From Artemia franciscana (lineage: Eukaryota; Arthropoda; Branchiopoda; Anostraca; Artemiidae), in the NCBI RefSeq assembly GCF_032884065.1, contig NC_088871.1:16612472-16676471 (forward strand): a DNA stretch of 64,000 nucleotides. Direction: 5' to 3'. Under the pieces are notes generated by a model. That model was not told where the DNA came from, searched no databases, and was given only the letters and a program-made list of their open reading frames with translations. Position 1 is the first letter of the stretch, and the number at the start of each line of letters is the position of its first letter. Both the position numbers and the translations under genes were made by a program. Positions 1 to 23,112 of the stretch are shown piece after piece.

Positions 1-359
1 GCCGAGAAAGTATTTTGATGTCCCAATCTCCACTCCCCCCCCTCTTTATAATCAGGTTATTTCGCATTTTAGCTTATTTTCTGTGTATATTTCATCCTAT
101 ATTAGAGTTAGAATCACAAAGATGTGCTAACCTTAAAAAGTATCAACTCCATCATGAAACAAATACTATTTTCACCAAATAAAATTTTGTTAGATCGCGG
201 CCCTTATGTTTATAAGCTAGGCATAAACTGTGATAAACTGTATCCAAGATTCCACATCAGAATTTTTTTCCCCTTTTTCTCAAGAGACTAGCGCCTTTAC
301 TAAGGGGCAAATAAAGCTCTACGCTATGAAAGCCAAAGTGATTTTAATTGATCTGATAC
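1..359. other. No gene recognised (AT-rich)
   Basis: I see no coding exon, RNA gene or identifiable repeat here. If EXOC5 continues to the left, this stretch lies inside one of its introns. Confidence 0.5.
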
Positions 360-566
360 GGATCTAGATCAAAGTCTTGGGGGGGGGGCAATGCGACCCG
401 GGCACCAGTAATCCCCTTCCACGGCCATCATTCCTCCAAACAAATCCAATCAGAATTTCGAGAGAGCCATTATGTTCAACGTAATTGAAAGGTCCGGAAA
501 AATATGTCTTTGAGGATGGCAACTCCCAGAGCCCACAGAACAAGGGTTGTAAGTTATCCCTGGGGG

Positions 567-642
<76 letters not shown>

Positions 643-1795
643 AAGGTGAATGTAAAAACTTTGGAGGAGGCTCATTGGATTGACAATCAGAAGTTCTAGT
701 GCCCTTTTTAAGATTCAGAGTCATAGGAGGGTGGATACCCCCCCTACACCATGTATTTTCCCGAAATGCATCTCTTAGAAATTTTGAGATGGCCATTTGT
801 TGTCGTATCAAAAAGAGCTCATTCGGTTGGTAATTGAAAGGGCTAGTGGCCATTTTAATAGTCGAAAGTGATTGGAGGGCAACAAATCCCTCTTCCCACG
901 CCCGACATCTTCCGAAACACATCCAATCAAAATTTTGATATAACCATTTTGTTCAACATATTTGAAAGGTCCAGAAATTATGTCTTCGAGGACGTCAACC
1001 TCCCCCCCCCTTCCCCACAGCCATCAGGGCAAGGGTTGAAAGTTATGCCCTGGGAGCATATAGGGTATATATAGAATGGGTGATCACATCTTCGGAGGGG
1101 GCTCATTAGATTGGTAATCAGAAGTTCTAGTGGCTTTTTTCAGATTCAGAGTGATCGGAGGGTGGATACTTCCCCACACCTGATATTTTCCTGAAATGCA
1201 TCTGGTAGAAATTTTGAAATGGTCATCTGTTGTCGTAGAAACTTCAAAAAGACCTTATTCAATTGGAAATAGGAAGGGTTAGTGCCCTTTTTAATAGTCG
1301 AAAGTGTTTGGAGGGCAACTAACTCTCCTTTTGCGTCCATCATTTCCACACACCCATCCAGTCAAAATTTTGAGATAGCCATTTTTTTCCACGTGTCCAG
1401 AAATTATGTCTTTGAGGATGGCCACCCCCCACCTTCAGGGCAAGAGTTGTAAGTTACACTCTGGGGGCATTTGACATAATCAGAAGTTCTGGAGTCTTTT
1501 TTAAGATTGAGAATGATCAAAGCCTGGATACCCCCCACGCCTCGTATTTTCCCAAAATACATCTGATAGAAATGTTAAGATAGTCATTTGTCGTCGTAGA
1601 AACTTCGAAAAAAGCTCATCCGGTTGGTACTTGAAAGGGCTAGTACCATTTATATTAGTCAATGTGATTGGAGGGCAACAAGCCCCCTCCCACACCCATC
1701 AATTCTCAAAACACATCTAGTCGAAATTTTGAGATGGCCCTTTTGTTCAGCGTAGTTGAAAGGTCTGGAAGTTGTGTCTCTGACATCCCCCATAC
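360..1795 (-). repeat. Diverged copies of the hairpin-ended repeat family
   Basis: Three or four related blocks of about 400 bp follow one another. Each carries phrases such as 'aaattttgagatagccat', 'gaaaggtccagaaattatg' and 'cagggcaagggttg'. The same phrases, with changes, occur in reverse orientation in the copies at 37.8-39.5 kb and 14.1-15.5 kb, so this looks like older, locally multiplied copies on the minus strand. Short ORFs here are low-complexity shadows. Boundaries are approximate. Confidence 0.55.
569..639. repeat. (AT)n microsatellite
   Basis: About 70 bp of uninterrupted AT dinucleotide inside the repeat block. It generates artificial Tyr-Ile ORFs on both strands. Confidence 0.95.
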
Positions 1796-2295
1796 CTTCT
1801 CACGACAAAACATAATTTGCACTTTACTAAAAAAAGATAGCTATGGATTGTCAGTTTAGTATACATATACAGACAAATATTCATTAAAGTTTTAATAATT
1901 TTTAATTTATTCAAGCTAAAAAAGATAAAACATTTTAAACGTATGAAAATTGATTTGGCAGGGTTGATAAGGGTCATTTAGTTTGTAGGACCCTGCTAAG
2001 TGGAGGCTGTGCAAGGCCAACTTAAATGCACAGCCTAATTTTTATCAGCTTAAGTAATTAAGCTACACTTATTTATTTTCACGATTGAAGGTTGGAATAT
2101 TGATAAAATATTGCATTACACACCGAAAATTTCTTGGGTGGTATACATAACAGCAATAGTGATAAAATATTGCATTGGAAACCAAAAATTAAGTTTTCAA
2201 ATAACTGCCGTAAATACTTAGAAAATGTATTCAAATATGAATACAATCTAAGATAGGTTTCTGAAAAAAGAAAGAAAAGCAACTGCTAACTATTT
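1796..2295. other. No gene recognised
   Basis: AT-rich sequence without a recognisable exon or repeat, immediately left of the long-TIR element. Confidence 0.5.
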
Positions 2296-2848
2296 TAGTC
2301 CAGGACTTTTAGGGTTTGACCCGGACAAAATTGCAATATAAACGAAAATGGTACCAAAATGACCAGAAAAAATTCTGTACAACATACTAAAAGTCCCCAT
2401 AAATCCGAGTGGGGCGAGTACCCGAAAAACAGGGGAAAAGGGGGAAATGCGGGGGAAAATGGGAAAAATGCCGAACATGCCCAGAAAATAGTTTAAAGTG
2501 AGTTTTCTGGGGTTTTCACATACGCTGATTACGAAATTGACATCTAAAATTCAGTATAGAAAAAGAGTACTACGGAAAACGGGGGAACAGGGGAAAGAGG
2601 GGAGAAAAGAGAAGAATACAGGGTAGGGATAGAAAGCGGTTTGAAAGACATTTTCTGGGGTATTCCTATCTGGTGATTACGAAATTGAGAAATAAAATGG
2701 TATAAAAAAATCGATTAACATAAAACGGGGAAATGGGGGGGGAGGGGAAAAGGGAAATATACAGGGTAGGGGTAGAAAGCATGTGGAAATGTGTTTTCTG
2801 GGGTTTTTCTATCTGCTGATCACGAAACTGACCCCTAAAATGAAGGAA
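2296..2848 (+). repeat. Left terminal inverted repeat of the PIN/CRC element
   Basis: G-rich arm built from about four sub-repeats with a period near 150 bp. The phrase 'ttttctgggg' recurs at about 2503, 2651 and 2804, each time followed by 'ctgattacgaaattga'-like sequence. It pairs with 4666-5219. Confidence 0.85.
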
Positions 2849-3143
2849 AGAAAACGAGAACCATGAAAACCGAACAAAACTGGAGGAAACAACGGAAAAG
2901 GGGAAGGGAGGCCTGACTCCTGAGCCAGCTGCTAATGGCTAATAAGTAGGCCTATTGACAAAATAACTCGCTTAAGTATCAAACTTGTACTTTCTTGAAT
3001 CACGGACATTTCTTACAACCATTTGAATTACTAAACATAAAGAAAACAACCGCTTGGCAGTTATATATAAAATGGCTATTATATGTAAAATTTGCACTTT
3101 CGAAGGCAGTATAGTTGACTTGAAAAACACAGCATTGATATCA

Positions 3144-4289
3144 CTAGTCGAGCTCCTCGTCTTCGACAATCTCGTTGTCCCTGTTCAAACAGTTGATACC
3201 CTGACATTCTCCGCACGCGAACGTACACGCTAATCCATTTTTCTTGCAGCTGCATCGCGAGTTCTCGCAGCCTGTCTTACAGTTGCATCTCACGACACTC
3301 AAAAGAGTCTGAGGTGCGGGCAACAAATGGGTCATCACAGGTGAGTATTTATGGTCTCTGAGGACCCAACCCCAGTCAGCCGAGTCGAGGTCAGCTGGTT
3401 CCCCTTTCCAACGGGATACCTGGAGGCGCACTCGCTGGGAGTGGAATGAAGCTGCAGCTTCGGTTGGCGGAAGCCTTTCAGGCTTAACAAACGCCTTAGT
3501 ATTAGACGAAGAAACTTTTTCCAAGAAAATTCGATGTCGCAGCTTAGTGAGATCTTCGTTTGGTCGTGCTTTATACAAGCTGAGGAGAAGATATTCACCC
3601 GCTTTCACAATTTCATCTTTGGACGATGATTCATCCAGAAACACTTTGCATTTTTGTCTGAACACTTCGCTCTTCTTCAAAAGAGGTAGCACAGCTTGCT
3701 TTCCAAGTCCGAAAACTCGTGAGGTCGTGTCACATCCCAAGATTGCGTGCCCTACCAGAAGCAGCCTGGATACTTCTCCCATTTTTTTTTGCACTTCGTT
3801 GAGGCACCAGAACCGTGTTATCGCTTCTTTTGCGTTCGTTGACGATTCGAAGTAAAGTGTTTTTGCATTAGGCGGGAGGTGATACAAGAGTAGAATCAGA
3901 AGGTCAGTGTCGTTGCCAAGAACTATTGTTCCAGAGTTTTCTGCTTTCGTTACGGCAGTCTTCACGATTAGATAGTCAGCATCGTCCTTCGCATGGACGA
4001 CTTCAAATCCTTTGGCTCTGAGTTTTTCCCCGATGTAGCTTATAATTCGCTGTTTGTTCTGAGAGTTGCTCAAAAACTCTTCCTTCTTTTTCTGGAGCTT
4101 CATCCCTAAACTGAAATCGATCACTTGATGCTGGCTTCCCTTACACCGTCGGTTGTGCGTAGCATCTTTCGTGGTTGGACCAGCGCTGTATCCATCGAAG
4201 ACGCAACTAATAACCATTAATTCGGGCACCCAGGGAAAATAATGAATTAAACTTGGCTTAGTACTGAAAGAAGAGTTGCCAATACGCAA
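3144..4289 (-). CDS. PIN/XPG-like nuclease fold plus CRC (Tesmin/TSO1-type) cysteine-rich protein
   Basis: An open frame of 381 codons ending in TAG at 3144. The likely conserved part begins near residue 30, at VFDGYSAGPTTKDATHNRR. Acidic clusters follow in the order expected for a PIN/FEN1-like nuclease: FDGY, AKDDADYLIV, GNDTDLLIL and GCDTTS. The C-terminal ~45 residues are a Cys-rich module (RCNCKTGCENSRCSCKKNG, then ACGECQGINC) resembling the CXC/CRC zinc-binding domain of Tesmin/TSO1 proteins, followed by an acidic tail. Multi-copy proteins of this layout are familiar to me from arthropods and cnidarians as uncharacterised, probably transposon-borne genes. The usual ~100-200 residue N-terminal part is not visible, so it is likely truncated or has an unseen upstream exon. 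Enzymatic activity is inferred only. Confidence 0.7.
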   Translation of the reverse strand: MRIGNSSFSTKPSLIHYFPWVPELMVISCVFDGYSAGPTTKDATHNRRCKGSQHQVIDFSLGMKLQKKKEEFLSNSQNKQRIISYIGEKLRAKGFEVVHAKDDADYLIVKTAVTKAENSGTIVLGNDTDLLILLLYHLPPNAKTLYFESSTNAKEAITRFWCLNEVQKKMGEVSRLLLVGHAILGCDTTSRVFGLGKQAVLPLLKKSEVFRQKCKVFLDESSSKDEIVKAGEYLLLSLYKARPNEDLTKLRHRIFLEKVSSSNTKAFVKPERLPPTEAAASFHSQRVRLQVSRWKGEPADLDSADWGWVLRDHKYSPVMTHLLPAPQTLLSVVRCNCKTGCENSRCSCKKNGLACTFACGECQGINCLNRDNEIVEDEELD

Positions 4290-4665
4290 AATTATGCTTG
4301 ACTTAAAAAAAAATCTCGTCGTACCTTGATTTATCCTGCTACCATGTCACATGTGTAAGCATCCACGCAGACTGGGGACTATTGGATCCGCTAGATGTCA
4401 TTCCGTCAGGATAGGTTTTGTCGTCGGCACTGGAACTCCGCGGTGACTAGTCTACCTTGCTTCTCTTACTGGATGTCGAATTAGAACAGGATTATGTTGA
4501 CGAACCCACGCGCTTGTCGATAACGGCGAAGAATACGGAATAATGTAATTTCAGTATTTTTCCGTATTTCTTTCTCGAGATTTTTTTTTTGCCTTTTCCG
4601 AACCTATGGGGTAGCCGAACCTCTATAGATCTCCTGTATTTGTTCTCGAACTTTGTTTTAAATGT

Positions 4666-5219
4666 CAATTTTATAATCAGCAGATAGAAAAACCCTAGAA
4701 AACATATTTCCACATGCTTTCCACCCCTACCCTGTATATTTTCCTTTTTCCCCTCCCTCCCCCCCCCCCATTTCCCCGTTTTATGTTAATCGATTTTTGT
4801 ATATCATTTTATATCTCAATTTCATAATCACCAGATAGGAATACCCCAGAAAATATCTTCCAAACCGCTTTCTACCCCTACCCTGTATTCTTCTCTTTTC
4901 TCCCCTCTTTCCCCTGTTCCCCCGTTTTCCGTAGTACTCTTTTTCTATACTGAATTTTAGATGTCAATTTCGTAATCAGCGTATGTGGAAACCCCAGAAA
5001 ACTCACTTTAAACTATTTTCTGGGCATGTTCGGCATTTTTCCCATTTTCCCCCGCATTTCCCCCTTTTCTCCTGTTTTTCGGGTACTCGCCCCACTCGGA
5101 TTTATGGGGACTTTTAGTATGTTGTACAGAATTTTTTTCTGATCATTTTGGTACCATTTTCGTTTATATTGCAATTTTGTCCGGGTTCGACCCTTTTTTG
5201 AGCTAAAAGTCCTGGACTA
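4666..5219 (-). repeat. Right terminal inverted repeat of the PIN/CRC element
   Basis: Inverted counterpart of 2296-2848 with the same internal ~150-bp sub-repeats. The inner boundary is approximate. Confidence 0.85.
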
Positions 5220-5954
5220 TTTATGCAATTAGTTACTATTCTACTAACTAATTATGAAAACTAACAATTAGTTCTTAGTTCTTTTGATCCCATTCATATA
5301 AGGACACTTAGGAAGTTGTAAAACATAAACTGAGATAAAAAATGTCAATTTGAAATGTCCACGCAATTGGCGCTGTCTATAACTGATTAGCAGGAAGTTT
5401 TTATAATTTGGGGGATCTTAGGGAAATTTTAACTTCGGCTATTTAGATTTTTGATTTTTGATACTTCTACAGGCACAGTCAAGCCAATTCGTCAAAACAG
5501 AAAAATGAGAGGGTTAGCTTTTCTCTTATTTTTGAACCTCGAAAATAGCGAAAAAGCTTTTCAAAATATTCATCGAATATATGCAAAATTGTTATTCAAT
5601 TCTTTAATTTGGTTAATTTTTAATTAGAAACAGGGCAATATTTATTGCTCATTCAATTTGGGTCTTCGGGAGCTTTCGTTCTCGAAAGTACCCCTCCCCC
5701 CTCACGAACTAATCATGCCCCCTACCCCAAAAAAATTAGATATGGTCGTATTAAAAAAAATTCAGAAATAAGTATGTTCATTATGATTGTAAAAGCTACA
5801 GAAACATTTTTCAAGCTTTTAACTAATAAAAATTCATGGCTAATTTAAATATCAGCTCTGATCCAAGTACTTTAATTTTCAATTCATTTCATATAATTTT
5901 TGTTTTCTTATTTATTTGTTTTTCCTTTCCACAAAAATGAATAAAAAACCAACA
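5220..5954. other. No gene recognised (AT-rich)
   Basis: Low-complexity AT-rich DNA between the TIR element and a fold-back repeat. No supported feature. Confidence 0.5.
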
Positions 5955-8005
5955 GAAATTAAATTAAAAAAAAAATTACTAACAAAAGTAAAGATCAAAA
6001 ATATGTCTGACTGCAGAGTAAAAAAAAAAGACATTATAATGAATAATCAACTAAAAGTTAAAAGAAACACATTAATAAAAATGAAATCAATAATGAACTT
6101 ATAAGTTACAAAATATAAAACTAATATTGAACTCAAATTCGAAACGAACAGAAATACTAAATAATGGAACGAGGAAGTTGTCTGTCTTGTAGCCCAAATG
6201 TAATATTTTTTTTTAACAGTTATTATAAGAGTTAAAACAGTTAAAACAGTATAACAGATAAAAAAGTTAAAGGAAATGGATACTAGACTTTAAAAAAAAC
6301 AACAAAGAACTTAGAATCTACCCAAAATAAAATTGATGTTCTAATCAAACTCAAAACGAACAGAAATTACTGGATATATGAAGCACAAAGATTTTCCCCA
6401 TTGCACTCCAATCAGCGCCTTTGTTACTCACACTTTACTGAAAGCAATATATATTTTAAGTAATTTGTCTTTTATTATTATAGCATTAAAAAATAAGGAG
6501 AGTAGCGAAAGTTTTCGAATTTGTTGCGATTACATTTTCTAATATCAATCTAGTTTCATCAGACTGATATGCACTCTCTGATATGTCTCATATGCACTAT
6601 TAATGAGTCTCATTAATATTTCATAATTAATATTTAATAATAATTAAATATTAATATTTCATAATATTATATTTCATAATTAATATTTCATAATATTTCA
6701 TAATAGAATTCATAATATTAATAAGTCTCATTAATATTTCTTCATTCCCAACATATTTCTTCAAAATACTAAAAAGAAGAGTATAATAAATTCGTTACTG
6801 CAAAATTTCACTGCAAAGAATAAATAAAATGGATTTCTTCAAAAAAAATAAAGTATTCATTTTCTAAAGCTTATTAAGGCACCATTGCACTATCTTTGAA
6901 AGGAATAAAACTGCAAGAAGAATATTGACATTAAACTGTTTGTTTTTTTTTTTTTTAACTTGAAAATTTTCTTTGATGTGTTCTTGATTGCTATTGAAAT
7001 TCCAGTTTTGAAATATTATATTTTTAATTTAATAGTAAGTATAAAAGGAATTTAGTTTCAAGTTCTTATAACATTAACCACAACGCAACAAAGAAAAAGA
7101 CGTCCCGTGAGGAATCAATTTTTACAAAAAATGGTGCTTTCTTTCGCTTCTCTTTCGGTTTACAAAATCTAAACTGTATTTCATCTAAAACAATATGTAT
7201 TGTGAACAGCATAGTTTTTGTATGGCTACATCTAGGATTATTTTTGGGAGAGAGGCTATGATTTTTTTTAGGGGGGTGTTAAAAAAAAATACAGATCCTT
7301 TCAAAATTCATGTATATGCAATTTTGTAGCCATTTTGTTTTGTGAGTAAAATTGAACCTTTGAGCGAGGGGATGAAGGGGGGCTGAAACACAATAACGCT
7401 CGTCACTCTGAATGCACTGTTTTGGTTGTTTTGTTCAAGGGGGGTTCTAAAAAAAAACTCCAAAAATGAATCATCATTAGTTCATTTGCATTTTTGTAGC
7501 TTTTCACGGGTAGAATTTAACCTTCAGGTGATGGGAGGGGCGGGGAATGAACTGCAGCCAGGTAACCACTTTACTCGGGATACGACTTTGAGTTTTTATT
7601 TGACAAAAAGTCCATTTTTTTATTTCTCTCTCGCTTTGAAATCGCTTAAATATATATTGCTTTCAGTAAAGTTCGAACGACAATCGCGCTGATTGGAGTG
7701 CAAGGGGAAAAATTTTTCACTACATATATCTAGTCATTTCTGCTTTCACGACTTTAAAAAAAATGATATTTGGGATACAAGAAATACAACTATCTCGTTC
7801 AATTATTTAGCAATTTCTGTTCGTTTTGAATTTGAGTTGAATATTAGTTTTATTTTTTGTAGCTTATAAGTTCATTATTGGTTATTCAAATAATCAATTT
7901 TTAGTTGATTATTCATTATAATATCAATAATTTTTTTTTTACTCTGCTACAGACATATTTCCGCTCTTTACTTTTGTGAAGAAAAACTTTTTTATTTATT
8001 TAACA
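5955..8005. repeat. Fold-back repeat with long imperfect inverted arms
   Basis: Sequence at about 5960-6465 reappears inverted at about 7635-8005. Shared phrases include 'atatgtctg..gcagagtaaaa', 'gaataatcaactaaaa', 'aacgaacagaaatt', 'ttgcactccaatcagcg' and 'ctttactgaaagcaatata'. The left arm has an extra ~120 bp. The ~1.1-kb spacer is AT-rich and holds two related ~168-bp units starting near 7270 and 7438. The phrase 'aaaacgaacagaaatta' is shared with the palindromes at 12.4 and 37.8 kb, which suggests related elements. No coding potential is seen. Confidence 0.65.
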
Positions 8006-8828
8006 CCTATAAAATGCCACGCTTTGATTTTACCTGAAACACGGCCAGTACTGTTTAGTCAATTACTCACCAAGAAGTGACTATGTTCATTCACCAAAAA
8101 AAAAACAGAATTTCACGATTCTTCTGGTTGAACTTTTGCACTTTTCGTTCTGATACCTTATCTGCATACCCAAAATAGTGATGCTTACGTGTTTCATTTT
8201 TTTTTAAACCGTAAAACGCCCCCTGTCCCAATTTACTCAAACTGGTATTGTCTATTTAAACACCAAGTCCAAGCTGAATTCGTATTATATAGATTTTTCC
8301 AGTCATAAAACAATCAACGATTATCAGAAGCTCAAGAAAGTATGAAAATATGAACCCGTCTGCGCAATTGGCGGATTGATCCTGAGTTATAATTGATTAG
8401 AAAATGAGCTAAATTGCGCTCAAAATGTTTTCAGAATAGAGTAATAGGACACAGTGTATGGCATAAAAATTGCACTAAGTACACGTATAAGAGACATTCA
8501 CCTGAAGCACACATTACAGGCTTGTTCTTTTTTCTCACGATGACCGTGATTGGGAAAACATAATTAATTATTCTAAATTCACTTATATATCTAGTAATAG
8601 CTCAGTAGATTTAATCAGTAAGTCTAAGTAGGTTTCACACTTTACTTCTATTCTTACAAGGGTGAATTATAAAATTCATTATCATTTTGAAATCGTTATT
8701 TACCAATAAATCATAGAATCTTTCTCGGGACCAAATTATGCATCTTTCTGTCGATGGTGAACAATTTTTTTTTGTCTTCATTCTTAATCTAAAGGTTTCA
8801 CATTTACTTTTAAAAGCAAAACTTTTAC
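8006..8828. other. No gene recognised; likely EXOC5 intron
   Basis: AT-rich DNA immediately downstream (in transcript order) of the third visible EXOC5 exon. No further EXOC5 exon was found. Confidence 0.5.
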
Positions 8829-21555
<12,727 letters not shown>

Positions 21556-22254
21556 CTTATATACGCATGTCAGCAATCTTAGACCTGAAAAATATTTTCA
21601 ATGAAAAAACATTATTGCAATTTATTTCAGCCTTATTCACCAAAAAGCACAACTGCGTCTGCAAAATTAGGAGTTGTTAGAAATGGAAGGGTAACTTCTT
21701 AATAAATCTTAGTTTCTTTGAATGTGACCCAACAAAAACGCCAGAAAATGCGCAACAGGCCATGTGCTAGATGCAGTTGAAACCAGTGGCGAGAATTCAA
21801 GAAAATGTAGGAAGAGGGGAGGGCAACTGAGACCCCTGGTTGCAACCACAGTGGTGTATAAAGCATATAAAACTGACCATACAAGTGTTTACCCAGTTTA
21901 TTGTATTCAAAAAGAACCTATATTTCCTCTAGAGCCTAGCAATTAATTCACCAGAAATTAAAATTTCGCAAACGATTTCATTTTGAAAGAACAAAGCAAC
22001 TTTTGGTCAGCAACTCTGGCAGAACAGCACAAAATAATGACTCTGCCCATGTACACACAAGCATAAGGCCTGTTTTCCGGGTTGCAGCAGTAGCTAGCAA
22101 CCTAGTAAGAGACAGTCACGTCCCATAGTAAAAATGAAATAGTTAAAAGCTCCTGAACTAGAATCAGATAAAAATAAAAACAAAGTATACACTATTAGAA
22201 CTGCCTAGTCCAAAAACACCTATACAGAAAACTTACCGTCCCTTGGCTTGAACA

Positions 22255-23005
22255 ACAAGAAAAATATATTGACTTGAAAATCAAGAAAAGTGGCTGCAAC
22301 CATGATATTCTTCATATATGGCATATTTCCTCTTTTTGTTTTCTTTTCCACAGATAGCTTGGCACTGGAACATTGTAGAGTTGTTCAATGGCTCATTTTA
22401 AAGGAAATTGCTAATCTAGTGCTATTTGTAATTGAAAACAAAATAGTTTTTAAAATAGGATTATTTTTTTTTTTACCAAAAACTCGATTATCTATAGCAT
22501 TGTAGTAGATCTTGTTATCTGTTTCATTGGATCATCGAATATACCTGAAACCTAGTAAAGAATTTTACATAAGGGATTATTACAATAAAGAACAAACTCT
22601 TGTCTATACTAACTTGCATAGGCAACTTAACTGTAGTTAAGGCTATAGTAAAACTTAACAGTAAAAAGAACTGAAAAACTTTGTAAACTGCAAAAATATT
22701 TAGGATGTTTAGTAACAACTGAACTTTACGAAAAGAAACTAGATACATTTCTAAAAATGATTTACTGAGTTTTATTTATCTTAATGTTTACATAACTTGA
22801 AGCAATATTATTATTATTAAATACCAAAAGTATTTGTAATTACCAGTTTTATGGTTTCTGTTGATTTATATTAAAAGGTGATCATTAGGAGGACTAACCA
22901 TTGCATATATTGGACCTAGTTAGCTGTTATTATAAAGAAATGCAATAAAGAACGAACTCTTGCCTATACTAGCTTGTATAGGCAACTTAACAATAGTATA
23001 GGCTT
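22255..23005 (+). repeat. Unclassified interspersed repeat, copy A
   Basis: Begins 'gaaaatcaagaaaagtgg' and is shared with 55640-55850. An internal phrase, 'ataaagaac.aactcttg.ctatact' followed by 'ataggcaacttaac', occurs twice (about 22585 and 22945), so the copy contains a partial duplication. No coding content. Confidence 0.65.
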
Positions 23006-23041
23006 CTAATGTTATATTTAAAGTCAATAAATTAAAAATTA

Positions 23042-23112
23042 TGTCCAACAGGGAATCAAACCCCAGTCACCTGCATGACAAGTGGGTATGCTTACCACCG
23101 TACCATCAGACA
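23042..23112 (-). pseudogene. tRNA-Asp(GUC)-like sequence, probable pseudogene or SINE head
   Basis: 71 nt fold as a cloverleaf. The acceptor stem pairs 7/7 (two wobbles). The T stem pairs 5/5 (two wobbles) around a TTTGATT loop. The anticodon loop is TTGTCAT, placing GTC at positions 34-36. The D stem has one mismatch and the anticodon stem pairs only 3/5, so it is unlikely to be functional. AT-rich DNA follows the 3' end, as in a short tRNA-derived SINE. Confidence 0.6.

Larger units (their letters stand above)
2296..5219 (-). mobile_element. DNA element with ~550-bp terminal inverted repeats and a PIN-like/CRC ORF
   Basis: The sequence starting TAGTCCAGGACTTTTAG at the left returns in inverted orientation at the right end (CTAAAAGTCCTGGACTA). 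The match runs inward for about 550 bp on each side with few differences. TTT flanks both ends, a possible 3-bp target duplication, but weak because the site is T-rich. The only long ORF lies between the arms on the minus strand. Arms this similar suggest recent mobility. No transposase is recognisable, so it is probably a non-autonomous derivative. Some Academ-type transposons are said to carry an XPG-like nuclease ORF and to make 3-4-bp duplications. That is recollection, so superfamily assignment is only a hypothesis. Confidence 0.75.

Noticed and set aside
364-922. Overlapping ORFs with long Tyr-Ile runs
   Set aside because: They are translations of the (AT)n microsatellite at 569-639. 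The same applies around 9761-9897 and 49375-49417.
3335-3855. ORFs on both strands overlapping the PIN/CRC gene
   Set aside because: They are frame shadows of the 381-codon ORF; only that frame shows domain motifs.
2296-5219. Polinton-like element (long TIRs, ends near AG...CT)
   Set aside because: The element is under 3 kb, no 6-bp duplication is seen, and none of the hallmark Polinton genes is present.
22215-22262. Possible extra EXOC5 5' exon with a GTAAGT donor near 22236
   Set aside because: It borders an interspersed repeat and the putative exon would be tiny and non-coding; there is no independent support.
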